DNA from: Armigeres subalbatus
Lineage: Eukaryota > Arthropoda > Insecta > Diptera > Culicidae
DNA length: 64,000 nt
Direction of reading: 5' to 3'
Assembly (NCBI RefSeq): GCF_024139115.2
Contig: NC_085139.1
Span: 3,233,470-3,297,469 of the forward strand
The position numbers and the translations under genes are program-made. Under the pieces are notes generated by a model that was not told the origin of the DNA, did not search any database, and was given only the letters and a program-made list of their open reading frames with translations. Shown piece by piece: positions 24,323 through 35,294 of the stretch (its first letter is position 1; each line of letters starts with the position of its first letter).

Positions 24323-24508
24323 CCCAGGTTTTTTTTACGCGGTTGGAATTCATTAATTTCCCGGTTAACCTTAACTTTCACAGCTTTTTTAATACCCCCT
24401 GAATTTTCTTAGATTTTTTATGAATTTTTTCATGGGGTTAACTCATTGCTTCATTGACGCTAAAGGTCTTAAACGACCAAAACCAAACCGGGTAAAAAAA
24501 AACCTGGG
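24323..24508. mobile_element. MITE in LINE endonuclease region, 186 bp
   Basis: The ends are complementary: CCCAGGTTTTTTTTACGCGG and GGGTAAAAAAAAACCTGGG. It splits the LINE endonuclease frame between CPPRRSIE and EYIVERLTG. The target duplication is not clear; TA on either side is possible. Confidence 0.65.
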
Positions 24509-25859
24509 TGTATACTAGGGTGCGAATATATTGTAGAGAGACTAACTGGTCTTAAACAATTAGTTGTAGCAGGTGACTTCAACGCGTGGGCAGTGGATTG
24601 GGCCTCACGGTTCACTAACGACAGATGTCATATCTTGCTGTAGCGATACTGAACGTAGTCCTGCTGAACGAGGGCCAAAGGACCGAATGACGCGTCATGC
24701 ATCGATGTAACTGTCTGCAGCGCGGGATGGACGGTGGGTCCTGAATAGAGGGTTCTCGAAGGGTATACTGCTAGTGACAATCAGGAAATACGTTTTATGG
24801 TCAGCTATCAACATAACCACAAGGCGGGTCAGTAAAGCGACACAGAACTGCTGGAAGAATCACTACGGTGGGAAAATCGGACTAAGAAAACTCAAGCTTA
24901 ATAATGCACCAGGTCCGGATTGTATTCCTAGCCTGGTCCTTAAGCACGCGCAAGCAGATATGTTCAGGAGCTGCCTCCAACGTTGCCTGGACGAAGGAAA
25001 CTTTCCATATCGTTGGAACGGTAGAATTTGGTGTCATTACCTAAGCCTGGGAAATCCCCGGGAGTGCCTTCGGCTTACAGACCAATTTACCTACTGGACT
25101 CATCAGGTATAAGTTGGTAGAGCTGATGATCCTGAAGAGATTGACGGACTACACGTAGTGTGATGGTGGCTTATCAAGCAACCAGTATGAGTTCCGCAAA
25201 GGCTCTACCATCGAAGCAATTCGGTCGGAAACGGCTAAGATAGCGCGTGGTTTAAATAGGAGAGGTATTAGGTACTGTGCATTGATTAGACTAGATGTGA
25301 ATAATGCATTTAATAACGCTAGGCAGCTGTAGCTGATTCCCTGCATCATTTGAGAGTTAGCTGTGCAGGGTTTTGAAAAGCTATTTTCAGAACAGGATAT
25401 TGTTAGTCGACAGCGACGCTGGTCAGCAGTCGATTGAACTGTCTGCAGGTGTTCCACAGGGATCGATGCTCAAACCGGTTATCATGTATGACGGAGTATT
25501 ACGCGTAAATCTCCTGGGTGGTGGAAAATAGAAGGCATTGCGGATGATGTAATGTTAGAGATCACAGGCGACACTCGACGAAGTTGAAGGCTTCATACGC
25601 GATTAGCAGAGTCGAAGAATGAATCAACTCAAGGAGGTTGGCGTTAGCACATCACAAGACTGAGGTTGTTGTGGTGCATAAACACCATGGGTTGCATCAA
25701 GCGAGGATAAACGTAGGGACCTGTACAGTTAACTCCGTGAGGTCATTAAAACATCTGACCGTGACGATTGACGATAAGCTCAATTTTACTAACCACGTCG
25801 AATATTTACGCCAAAGGACTACACTGGCGATAAAATCTTTATCGCGAATGATGTCCAAC

Positions 25860-26055
25860 AATAGAGGTAATAAACTATAGAGGAAGACTGTCGCTGTCGT
25901 CACTGGCGAAACATTTTTTGCTGGCGAGGATAGGGCACTAAATGTCAACGAAGGAAAAATCAGTACGTTTTGACAGATAGGTACCCAACATGTTTGGGGA
26001 CGATAACAAAGGAAGCCGCAGCGACAATCGTCCTTTATAGTTTATTACCTCTATT
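25860..26055. mobile_element. MITE with 8-bp target duplication, 196 bp
   Basis: The terminal inverted repeats AATAGAGGTAATAAACTATA and its exact complement are perfect for 20 bases, and near-perfect for about 35. The 8-bp direct repeat TGTCCAAC flanks it (25852-25859 and 26056-26063). It lies inside the RT of an R1-like LINE. The 8-bp duplication suggests a hAT-type transposase in trans. Confidence 0.85.
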
Positions 26056-26542
26056 TGTCCAACGGATCGGGGGCGCAGAATCAGGTGCGTAAGCTTATAG
26101 CGGGTGTAGCATTGTCTATTCTCCGATACGGTGTACCAGCATGGTTCAAAGCACTAGATGGAGAGGCCGGGTGCAATGTTATGAAATTAATCAGGGTACA
26201 CCGGCTGATGTGTCATACCGCACCGTGTCATGACGCACCAGCAGTGTGCGTCATTGCTAGGATGATGCCGACAAACATACTTCTGGAGGCAGATGTGGAG
26301 TGCTTCAACGACATGGACTCGGATCAAGTACGACGTGTCAAGAGAGCAGCTTCGTTGCTCAAATGGCATAGAGCATGGGACACTGCAGTCAAAGGTCGTT
26401 GGACTGATGGGCAGGGAAAAGGTTATATGGAATGCGGTTAACACAGCGTCTCAACAGATTATGTCGAAACTTCTGGGCTGGTGGCATCTTGAACAAAACC
26501 AGCAGCTGCAGTAGAGACTATACTGTGTATGCAGTGAACACC

Positions 26543-26647
26543 ATGCTCACCCCGACAACAAAAATGTCGCGGGTGGGCTGCGGTGACCTCCGTATGTAGA
26601 TATAGAGGTCATTGCGGTTCCCGCGCGGTGTTTGTTGTCGGGGTGCT
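26543..26647. repeat. Imperfect hairpin near the LINE end
   Basis: CACCCCGACAACAAA (26549 region) and TTTGTTGTCGGGGTG (to 26645) are exact complements. The inner part pairs partly through GCGGTGACCTC with GAGGTCATTGCGG. It may be a small insertion in the LINE C-terminal region. Confidence 0.55.
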
Positions 26648-26745
26648 CGTCTCCTACGCGAGTTTATGATACAAACCAAGGGCCTCATACGCCTGTCACT
26701 GGCGAACAAAGCTCGTGTACTCTGCATCGAAGCTTAGAACCGGTG

Positions 26746-27056
26746 TTAGGGCGCAATCGTTAATGTGAACATTTTTATATTCGGTTAGTTACTGCAAATA
26801 AATTCTTTTTCGAGTCCCTATAATCAAGCAGGTATCTCAAGCATACCAAATCGTTATATTGCTGCATGATTGAGTGTTTAATTTTGATAAAATATCGAAA
26901 ACAAAAGTGTGCATAAAAATTGCCTCGCCATAACAAAAAGGTGGTAGAGAATTAACACTGTTGTTTACAGTTTAGAACCAAATCCAGATGTCGCACATGT
27001 TGAGGTAGGGATTCAGTGCTCCGCCTTCTCCCCTGATACAAACCGATAGGTTAAAT
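26746..27056. other. Gene-free AT-rich stretch
   Basis: No motif or repeat boundary is seen between the LINE end and the MITE at 27057. Confidence 0.5.
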
Positions 27057-27286
27057 CAAGACAAAATTTTCAAAACGACTTATCTGCTTTGTAAACAAAA
27101 ATTCAAACGACGATTTGACGAATCTGATAGCTCTCCCACGCAAATCAACACCATCAACAGGTAGCGGAATCCTTCATCTACCTATTGATGGTGTTGGTTT
27201 GCGTGGGAGAGCTATCAGATTCGACAAATCGTCTTTTGAATCTTTGTTTACAAAAGCAGATAAGTCGTTTTGAAAATTTTGTCTTG
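27057..27286. mobile_element. MITE, 230 bp, near-complete inverted repeat
   Basis: The arms begin CAAGACAAAATTTTC and end GAAAATTTTGTCTTG, and over 100 bases per arm are complementary. AAAT flanks both sides (27053-27056 and 27287-27290). It resembles the MITE at 6849-7105 in its CAAG...CTTG ends, length and target duplication, though the inner sequences differ. Confidence 0.8.
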
Positions 27287-27652
27287 AAATACTATGTCCC
27301 AGGGTTACTATCATATAGCAAAGCCTTATTGTTTATAAACGGAGTTCTTACAGCATGAAGAATCGTTTATGCTAAAAATATCAAAAATCATAGTTTTGGT
27401 TTATGAACATTATGTAACGCGCGAGAGATTAATGACTGAACCACATTGAACGAAAACATTTTTAATGGAATAGATCTATTTATGACGGAATCTATGGTTG
27501 ATCCTGAGGTTGAAACATTATGCCAAAACTTACCCAATCTAGAGTAGTTCGCAACGAGCGTGCAACTCTGACGTTTCTGATTCCACGACCCGCGACTGCA
27601 CTGCGAGACGCGAGAAAAAAATTGTTTTCGTAAATAGCTGAGGCGCAGCAGA

Positions 27653-27699
27653 TCAGTGTTTCAAAATATTAATTTATAATTTAATTCGCGTTTCTGCGG
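27653..27699 (+). promoter_or_regulatory. Possible initiator and 5' UTR exon for gene A
   Basis: A TCAGT arthropod initiator-like word at 27653 is followed 42 bases later by GCGG|GTGAGT, a good splice donor. A matching acceptor (TTTCTAG) lies just upstream of the gene A start codon near 28650. This would give a short non-coding first exon. The words are short and common, so this is only a candidate. Confidence 0.25.
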
Positions 27700-28680
27700 G
27701 TGAGTCAGCTGCTAATTTAGAAGTAAGTATTTCGTATTTGAAAGTGGTAGTAGCCGTTTTAGAGTAAGCAAGAAGCAGTTATAGGTGTATGAAGTAAAAC
27801 GCAACGCATACTAAAGTTGGATGCAAAAGTTTGGGTGCTGTGGGGGAGTTTTGCATTTTTTGTGGCAAGCAGAATCTGAGGAGCAGAGGTACCGGAGGAT
27901 ACTACGGGAGGTAGAGGTTTCCCTTCCCTGATATCATTTCTTGTAGAATAGCAGATTATGGTCAGTCTGATCAGAAATTTCGGCTCAAACGCGGTAGGTA
28001 ATCGGCGATTTTTAATACGGAAGCAGGGCTAGTCACTTAACACTTTGCTACGATAAATGTCGGGGCTGATAGCGATTGAACTCAAGTACAATAAACGTAT
28101 GGACACCATTTCAGAGGACAGTGAATGTTTGTATCTAATGATCGTATTTATGATTTCGTTTCTTACAATATTTGACTCATTTGCCTTATTCACTATCCTG
28201 GTTTTCTTAATTAGGTTGACTTTAACGCAAAGCTTTCTGCGTGGTCTATACATTTTACATTTCTCGATATTTAATATACCTACACAACGTGAGGTTACCA
28301 GCCTCTTTTAACATACGAAGTGATAACAAATTTCATTTATTTAATTGTAGTCGGTGTAACTGGAAATTTAACAACGAACTGTTCAAGTATACCATATTAT
28401 AGTTGTTAGGAAATTATTCAAAGCCTAACAAATATTGAAACCATATCTAATTTTGATATTGTTCGCTATCAGCCCTATGAAATATATTCTTAACGTCTAT
28501 TGACTCATTCCAATCACTTTGCCTTTGTGATTAATATGAGTCATTTTAAAACTTTTCTATTCTCCCTTTTCAGTCACCTCTTCCACTGTGTTTTAGTTCA
28601 GTGCATATTATTGTTTTATTTTGGTTCGTATTTCTTGTGGCCTGTGTTTCTAGGGAGGTCGATTCTTCGAAGAAGCCAGG

Positions 28681-28769
28681 ATGGACGATAGTAACACGAT
28701 GCTGGATCCGATACTGGCCACCGAGGATGATGACGGATTCCGTCCGCTGCGTACCGTGCCGGCTTTCAG
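28681..28769 (+). CDS. TMEM192-like gene A, first coding exon
   Basis: The ATG at 28681 opens 29 codons, beginning MDDSNTMLDP and ending VPAF, plus two bases (AG) before GTAAGC. The phase matches the acceptor at 43991 exactly, giving a Ser codon at the junction. Paralogues C and D have their first intron at the same place and phase, just before the first membrane segment, which is the main reason for assigning this exon across a 15.2-kb gap. The N-terminal tail of 30 residues is short and acidic; C and D have 70-99 residues. A TTTCTAG acceptor-like site sits about 30 bases upstream of the ATG, so a separate 5' UTR exon is likely. The assignment is inference; a transcript would settle it. Confidence 0.6.
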
Positions 28770-29718
28770 GTAAGCCGACTTTACTGCAGTAAGCGTGAAT
28801 TAATGAGTTGCTTGTCAGCGATTTTCAGGCACTCTTATCTTTTGCTTCGAATGTATAATTTTTTTTCTGATAGGAATCGAATGATAATTATATTTTTATG
28901 TCTTCGAAAAGTACAAATACAGATGATCCAGATGACTACATGATCTTTGACTCAATATCGACTCATAGAAGCAAATTACACATATTTAATTAGTTTAAAG
29001 GCGCAATTCAATGACTACAAATGCATAATCAATAGAAATGATAATATAATATAAAATATAAGTATTCAAACTAGGTTTGCTTTGCTATCTAGCTATTAAG
29101 GACAAGCTTCCACGAATCAAATTTTAATCTCTCACACCACCCAATACCGAAGCAACGCACATGTGTAATCTTTCAGCCTTGCTCACGCAGCACGCGTGAA
29201 ATAATAAAAATGACGAGGGAATTTAGTTATGAATTCCGAGAGGCTTGTTTGAACATGCCTCATTTGATTGGATTAGCGTATGAGTAACATTTTTAATACA
29301 CATTTTCATGTGTTTTCATGAATAGACATGAACGCCATACTAGCCAAAGCTGTTTATAGATATTTAGACACTAATCTGGTTTTCTTTTGTAATTCGCAAT
29401 TTATTTATTGTCATAACGGAAACCTACAGGTTACCCCATATTTTAGGTCAAGGAAAGCAAAATAAGTTCTATTTTGATTAATAATAATACTCTGTGTGTA
29501 ATTCTCTGTCATCTTTGATCTCTAACAGAAAATTTTTATATACATACGGTGTCGTTCACGTAACCACTCTTTTGAAGTGCACTCTGCTGTTTTTTAGACA
29601 CATCAAATACATCAATCAACTGAAAGAAGCATAAGCATTCTTATACATTTGACTATGCGTCCAATTTGGGAATCTTGGCCTCATTCAGTAGCCGCTAAGT
29701 TGCGAAGACAGACGGAGG

Positions 29719-29792
29719 TGCTTCGTAGCTTAGTTGGTTAGGAGCACCAGTCTAGCGTACTGAGGATCGTGGGTTCGAGTCCCATCGAAGGA
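29719..29792 (+). repeat. tRNA-like SINE head (tRNA-Ala-AGC-like fold)
   Basis: The 74 bases fold as a cloverleaf. The acceptor arm pairs 6 of 7, the D stem is GCTT/GAGC, and the anticodon stem has loop CTAGCGT with AGC at 29754-29756. The T stem is GTGGG/CCCAT with loop TTCGAGT. Box A is TAGCTTAGTTGG (29726-29737) and box B GGTTCGAGTCC (29772-29782). Mismatches in the acceptor and anticodon stems, and its place at the edge of a dispersed repeat, make a SINE head or tRNA pseudogene likelier than a working tRNA. Confidence 0.6.
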
Positions 29793-30237
29793 AAGTGGTT
29801 AGGGTATGACTGGACAAGATGAGCACCTTAAGAATGGTACTTAATACCTTCTCAGCAAGCACGCTCTTCTATATTACCATACAGCTGTTCTTTTCTGTTG
29901 CATCTTATCTAACATCTAGACTAGAACGCGAATTTCAAAAAAGAACGGTCATCCCGATCAATGTGACTTAACAAAAATTCTATTTTTGACTGGTTCAAAT
30001 ATACTACGGGGCAAGATGAGCATCGCTACGGGGCAAGAAGAGCACACTTCTGAAAATCTTTTTTTTTTTCTAAATAACATGTATTAGAGCACCAATATTA
30101 ACAAAAAATATTAGCTCTTAATGCGCATTGGCCATATTAAAACAATAAAACTGATTTTGGGATCGATAAGTTATAGACAAATCCAAGTTAAAATAAGAAG
30201 AAACTTTCTTCCAATTTTTTTTGTTAGAAATTAAAAA

Positions 30238-30258
30238 TAAATAAATAAATAAATAAGA
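30238..30258 (+). repeat. (AAAT)n microsatellite
   Basis: About five AAAT units in a row, inside dispersed repeat copy 1. Confidence 0.85.
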
Positions 30259-30297
30259 AGAAACTTTGACAGATCCTACAGCATAGCATAGGAAGAT

Positions 30298-30511
30298 CAT
30301 TTTAAAATGCTTGTAATAAATTCTAGAAAAATTGCAATTAAAATCTGATTGATGTATGATACGGAAAAAGTTCCGAACTGTAAGATGAAAATATACAAAA
30401 AAAAAAATGAGATAAGCTTCTAAATTTGTAATTCAGAACTTTTTCCGTATCGTACATCAATCAGTTTTTAATTACAATTTGTCTAGAATTTATTATAAGC
30501 TTTTTAAAATG
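30298..30511. mobile_element. MITE-like inverted repeat, 214 bp
   Basis: The ends CATTTTAAAATGCTTGTAAT and TTATAAGCTTTTTAAAATG are complementary, and the arms continue through CTGATTGATGTATGATACGG and its partner near 30440-30460. It sits inside dispersed repeat copy 1. No clear target duplication was found. Confidence 0.65.
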
Positions 30512-31463
30512 GGGCCCTCCTTGACCGTGCGGTAAGACGCGCAAAAATAACAAAAATCATTTTTTGAATTTCAGTAAATTTAATAATTTACGTGACTCAA
30601 CAGATTCAGCGCATAGTAAATCATAATTGTAGGTTGTCCGAAAGAGTTTTAGTACTTTGTTTATTACTTTATTTTTTAAAATGGGGTGCTCATCTTCCCC
30701 CATTTGAGATAAATTCTTCAAAACTTATTGATCAATGAGGTGGCTCAAAAAACACTTTTTCAATTTTTTCGATGTGCCGCCCTCTTGTTCGGTCCTACTG
30801 TATTATGTATTGTATTCCCTAACATAACCAATCCAAATCTTAAATCCAATCCAAATCAAATCTGAATCCAATCAATTAGAATTAAAATCGAGTCCATTCA
30901 AAATTCGACTTCCGCACATACCTGAATCCAATCCATATTCCAATCAATAGACGACAAATACGACTCTTCTTTTTTTGTTAACTCTCTGTTTTCTTATGAA
31001 AATTGTTGATACTTAACCGAAAACAAATTTTCTCACTTATTTACATTTTCCGGTTCATCATTTCTTCGAATTTACTTCCTACCTACTTCGAAATAAAATT
31101 AGTGTGAGGGTCGTCGCGGTCCTTTTTGTGGATATGCTGGTAGAATTTATCTTTTGAAGCGACGAGAAGGAGAATTTGATGGAGTAAAATTAAATTATTC
31201 GGCGAATTTATCAATCCGGATGAAAATGTTGTGTGAGAACACTTATTTACAGGGGTACATGAAAAATCACACTCCGCCAAATCGACTTTTATTCGAGGCT
31301 CGGAGACCCAAGTCATATACCTATACCAATCAACTTAGCTCGACGAACTGAGCACATGTATGGAAGTGTGTGCGTTACAAAAATATAGTTTATTATTATA
31401 TTATTATGATCAAATTTTTGACCAAGTACACATCTTATATGTCATAAAAGAATGTTTTAGGAC

Positions 31464-33836
31464 TAGGATGACCATACGTACCGTATTTAACGGGACAGTC
31501 CCGTTTTTTCGACCTTATTGTGCTGTCCCGTCGTAATCTAAAAAATCCTCAATTTGTCCCGTTTTTTCATTGATTCTACCAAAGAGCTCCAAAATATTAT
31601 TCAAACGAATTCAATATTTTAGACGCGAATCTAAAATCAAATACAAAGAAATTTATATTTTTATGCCTTTATTAGAAAGATTTGCAGCCCCCGCTGTGTC
31701 AGATAGTGAACGAAACGCATCAAAGAGATGTTATATTATTAGTGTTGCTTTTAAAAGAATGCTATCTAAGCCGTTTTACATTTTCCATTGATCGACTTTT
31801 TAACAGTTTTTAACAGTTAATGACAACAGGTGCATCTCTGGGAGATTTTTTCATACAGTTTCATTTCAACGATTTTTTTTCTGCTTATTCCGGAGGCACT
31901 ACAATTTGGCCAATTTCATCAGTGGATTGAACGAAATTAGTAACTTGGTAGGCAAGAACTTCCTGAAAGTTAGGTCACGCCTCACCATCAATAAAATGAG
32001 GCGCAAGGACAGCTGATCTTATTTTTAGATTAAGTTCATTTACGATTATTCTTTTTGAATCTTTCGAAGTATGTGATTCAACTTTTTTTTTAAATTTGCT
32101 TTACCACATATTTTTCAATCTTTTTTTTCGAAACATTAAAACCATTCGAATTCTTTCTGAAAATTCTGAATATTTCAAAATCATTAACTGTAAAAAACGA
32201 CCACCTACATGAAAAAATAATTTATAAATCAACTGAATAAAATCGAGCTCAAGACAGTTTCAAACCGAGGGAAAATTTTGTTAATTTGAAGGTTTGATTT
32301 AAGGTCCTGACGTACATTAAGGCTACACATCAGGAGCTTGTCTGCAAATTTCGTTCTCATGTGTGCGAACGGGATTTATGGGATTCCGTATGAAAAAATA
32401 GAAATTCAGCATAATTTAAAATACATTCCGGTGGAAATCTTTGAGAGTCTGAGCTGTAAACCTAACTATACATTGGCCAGGATTTTTTTTTACTTTTTGC
32501 GACAAAATTGCACAAGCCCTGCTTTTTTTGGAGCACATGAGAACAAAATCAATGGACAAGATTCCCAAGTTGTGAGGCTACGTCATTTAAATCAATTTCG
32601 ATCAAAAAGGACTGTAAATTGATTATATTTGACATTTATTCCCATGCGCCAGCCATATTCATAGAAATAATTAAAATTATATTTTATTAATGTTCTTTCC
32701 TTGTAGAGATTTTTGTTATTCTTAGTTTTTATTCCCACTTATATTTATGGAAAACATATTTGGCAAAGGGAAATCAACGATACCACCCTATTGCGCTTTT
32801 CGCATTTGCCTTTCGACATTTTTTCTCAAAACTATGTTTTCTTAGCCTTCTGATGGCCAAAACCGGCCTTAGGCATGGTAGGGGAGGAGGGGCAAAATGC
32901 CCTAGCTAAGCATAGACTGCTTTTATGCCTTAGCTATAACGATTTTTATGGATGTTTCTACCTCACGCAACAGTTAAACAACTTAGCTAGCTGATGCCAT
33001 ATTAAAATTAGAAAAAATCTCAATCATATTGATAATAGGGTTAAAGCAGGTATTTTCGTCTTTTCGTCATAGTCTCGAAAACCACTAAAAGAGAAACTTT
33101 TTTGACAAATTCATCCGTGTCAAATCGTAAGCTCAGGAGATACGTTCTGCTAGTGCGAGTTCTAACAAAAGGACGTTCCTTTCGATGGTTTTGGCCCCTA
33201 TGACGATGGACGGAAATACCTGCCGTGTCCCTATTCACATTTCAAAAAAGTGGTGATATTTCGTTGATTGAACGCCTTTTAGCAGGCAGCTCTTAGGGAA
33301 CAACGTACCACGCGTCGGCACATCAGTATTCTGATATGGGCAGTGCGTGGAGACGCGAGTACATTGTAGGATAGTTTCACTAGGGCGTTTTGCCTCGCCG
33401 AAATGTTAGATGTTTCATCAAAGTGTGGAAAATTTCAGTTTTTCCTACATTCCTATCTATTATTTTGACACTTTTTTCGCCTTACCTACATAATTTCACG
33501 TCTAGTTTTATTACGGCTATCTCAAGCATGGTAAATATGACTATATTTTGTTTTTTTTTTGTTCAGAATTGGAAAAGTTTTTGATATTGGTCAATAAGAG
33601 TAGATTAAAATAAAATATAAAAATTGTTTTTTTTTAATATTGAAAGATGGGTAATTTACTGTTCCTTCGTGTTTTTGTCCGCGTCCTTTTAAAGAGTGAA
33701 ATATTTGTAGTTTAGTATTTTTACACTTAATACAATATAATTTTATGGTGATGATTTTATCACAAGGTTTTTTGACATGTCCCGTTTTGCAAGCGCGTTT
33801 GTCCCGTTTTTTCAACGAAAAGATCTGGTCAGCCTA
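31464..33836. mobile_element. hAT-like non-autonomous element, 2373 bp
   Basis: The ends TAGGATGACCA (31464) and TGGTCAGCCTA (to 33836) are complementary except for one base. The 8-bp direct repeat TTTAGGAC flanks exactly (31456-31463 and 33837-33844). Subterminal GTCCCGTTTT words occur near both ends. Inside I see only short frames without transposase motifs. Confidence 0.75.
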
Positions 33837-34076
33837 TTTAGGACAGCTTAAAATATTCATAGTGAAGTGTTCGACCATGCTTCATTAGATTAGAATAATT
33901 TATCACAAATGGGACAAGATGAGCACCCCATTTTTAAACAATGAAATAATACACAAAATACTGAAACTCTTTTACATAACCTACAATTATGATTTACTGT
34001 GCGCTGAATCTGTTGAGTAACGTACAATTTACTGAAATTTCAAACTGATTTTTGCTATTCAATGTAATTTTGATGG

Positions 34077-35258
34077 TGTGTTGACATAGCGGACTGGTAC
34101 TGTACTCACTCAATACGCTCACCCAATCGTGAACAGTGAGCGCTACCCAAACGGTGAGAAACATGTTCAACCAGTCAATAGACCAATGCAAACTCTAACT
34201 TAACCTCACTTATTTTGACAGTTCACAGAGCTTGTTTACAAGGTGTTAGAAGAAAAATCGATGAAGGGAAAATTAAATTTCATATTTTTAGTTTAAAAGT
34301 GCTGTCATTCGAATATTTCAGTGATATTCTTTGCATTCAGCATGAAATCAATCGCAGAAAACATCTACATACGAATAAAATGACGAAACAATTTTATCGG
34401 GAGCTTCACTGGAGGCAGGTATCTGGCACCCCCAATCCTACCCACTACGTTTGACAATAGCCAACATCTTTGAGTTTCCCATTGTTCTATTGAAATTGGG
34501 TTTCCCACTGACAATTCTATTTTGTAAACAAACCATTATTCCGAACTGATTTTTTCCAAATGGACGTAAATATTTTTCACCATTTTTCGAGAAGTTGTGC
34601 GAAAGTATATGAATGCGAGGTGTGTTTGAACAAGAATATTGATGCCTTTAATAAATGTTCATATTTCGATCGGCACCAAGCGCTCTACTTCGCCAAAATA
34701 TTACGATATTTGAAACTAATTTTCAATGGGAGGTTTTCGATGACTATAATAACGTCTTCGTGTTAAATTAATCGATGATTTTGATGCTGGCATCAAAAAC
34801 ATGGCCGCTTCGCAGACTCCTGACTGGAGGCTAAGTCCTGGTGAAATAGCCCTGGAACTGTCAACCTACGTCATCATGCACTGGTCAATAAGGCGCGATG
34901 TCGTTGGATTTGTTTACGTAGAATTAATAAAGAAGGTGAACGAAAATAGAACGTTTGAAGTGAAAAGTTTGGCAGCGTATTCATTTAACGGACAAGAGGA
35001 AGGTGAAATTATTAGTAAATTGTAGTTTCGGATTACGATCTTTATTTGAAGAGTGATCAAACAGCCAAAGCGGAGTTAAACTCAGTAGGAGAGAAGCGAG
35101 CAAAGCAGACTCGTAGATTAGATAGACTAGCGCCGGAAAGTTGGTGTTGTTTGTTGCATTGGTCAGATACCACGGAAAATAAGGAAACTATTACTTTTTT
35201 GAGCTGATCACAAGACTGCTGCAGAAAAAATAGTCTTTCTTTGGACCGATTCCGAACA
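34077..35258 (+). repeat. 5' LTR of the BEL/Pao element, with 706-bp insertion
   Basis: It begins TGTGTTGACATAGCG and ends CCGATTCCGAACA. Removing the insertion at 34181-34886 and its 4-bp duplication leaves 472 bp, against 471 bp in the 3' LTR. The first two bases differ between the LTRs (TG here, AG in the 3' copy). Confidence 0.9.
34181..34886. mobile_element. 706-bp insertion inside the 5' LTR
   Basis: The 3' LTR shows the uninterrupted site CAGTCAATAAGGCG. Here it is split, with AATA duplicated (34177-34180 and 34887-34890). The ends are weakly complementary, GACCAATGCA and TGCACTGGTC, with TTGACAGTTC words near both ends. No transposase frame is seen; it is a non-autonomous DNA element of unknown family. 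Confidence 0.75.
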
Positions 35259-35294
35259 TTCTCAAAAAAGTAATATCGGACAATCTCGGAAGCG

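Larger units (their letters stand above)
24030..26520 (+). pseudogene. LINE ORF2 (endonuclease and reverse transcriptase), broken
   Basis: The APE-type endonuclease starts MQVVQLNLNYCQATQTLL; its later GDFNAWAVDW motif follows the first MITE. RT pieces: NNAPGPDCIPSLVL (about 24900), YEFRKGSTIEAIRS (about 25190), RLDVNNAFNNAR (about 25290) and a GVPQGSML turn (about 25450). The thumb and C-terminal region shows SILRYGVPAWFKAL after the second MITE. Many stops; the YADD box is lost or unreadable. Confidence 0.75.
22660..26745 (+). mobile_element. Degenerate R1-like LINE, nearly full length, with two MITE insertions
   Basis: The order is a gag-like ORF1 with zinc knuckles (22835-24041), an endonuclease, reverse transcriptase, then a C-terminal region to about 26520. 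Two MITEs (24323-24508 and 25860-26055) interrupt it. Stops and frameshifts occur throughout. R1-clade features include GDFNAWAVDW in the endonuclease and APGPDCIPSLVLK in the RT. The boundaries are approximate. Confidence 0.7.
29806..30800 (+). repeat. Dispersed GGGGCAAGATGAGC repeat, copy 1
   Basis: It begins near GGACAAGATGAGCACC and has TACGGGGCAAGATGAGCATC at about 30003. It contains the inverted-repeat MITE 30298-30511 and ends around GCCGCCCTCTTGTTCGGTCC. A second copy, inverted, spans 33900-42450 of the same intron (interrupted), and a fragment opens the window. Confidence 0.65.

Noticed and set aside
29719..29792. A functional tRNA-Ala gene
   Set aside because: The acceptor and anticodon stems each have a mismatch and the locus is embedded in repeat DNA; kept as a SINE-like head instead.
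32338..32622. 94-codon frame in the hAT-like element as a transposase piece
   Set aside because: No zinc-finger, catalytic or dimerisation motif of hAT transposases is visible in it.
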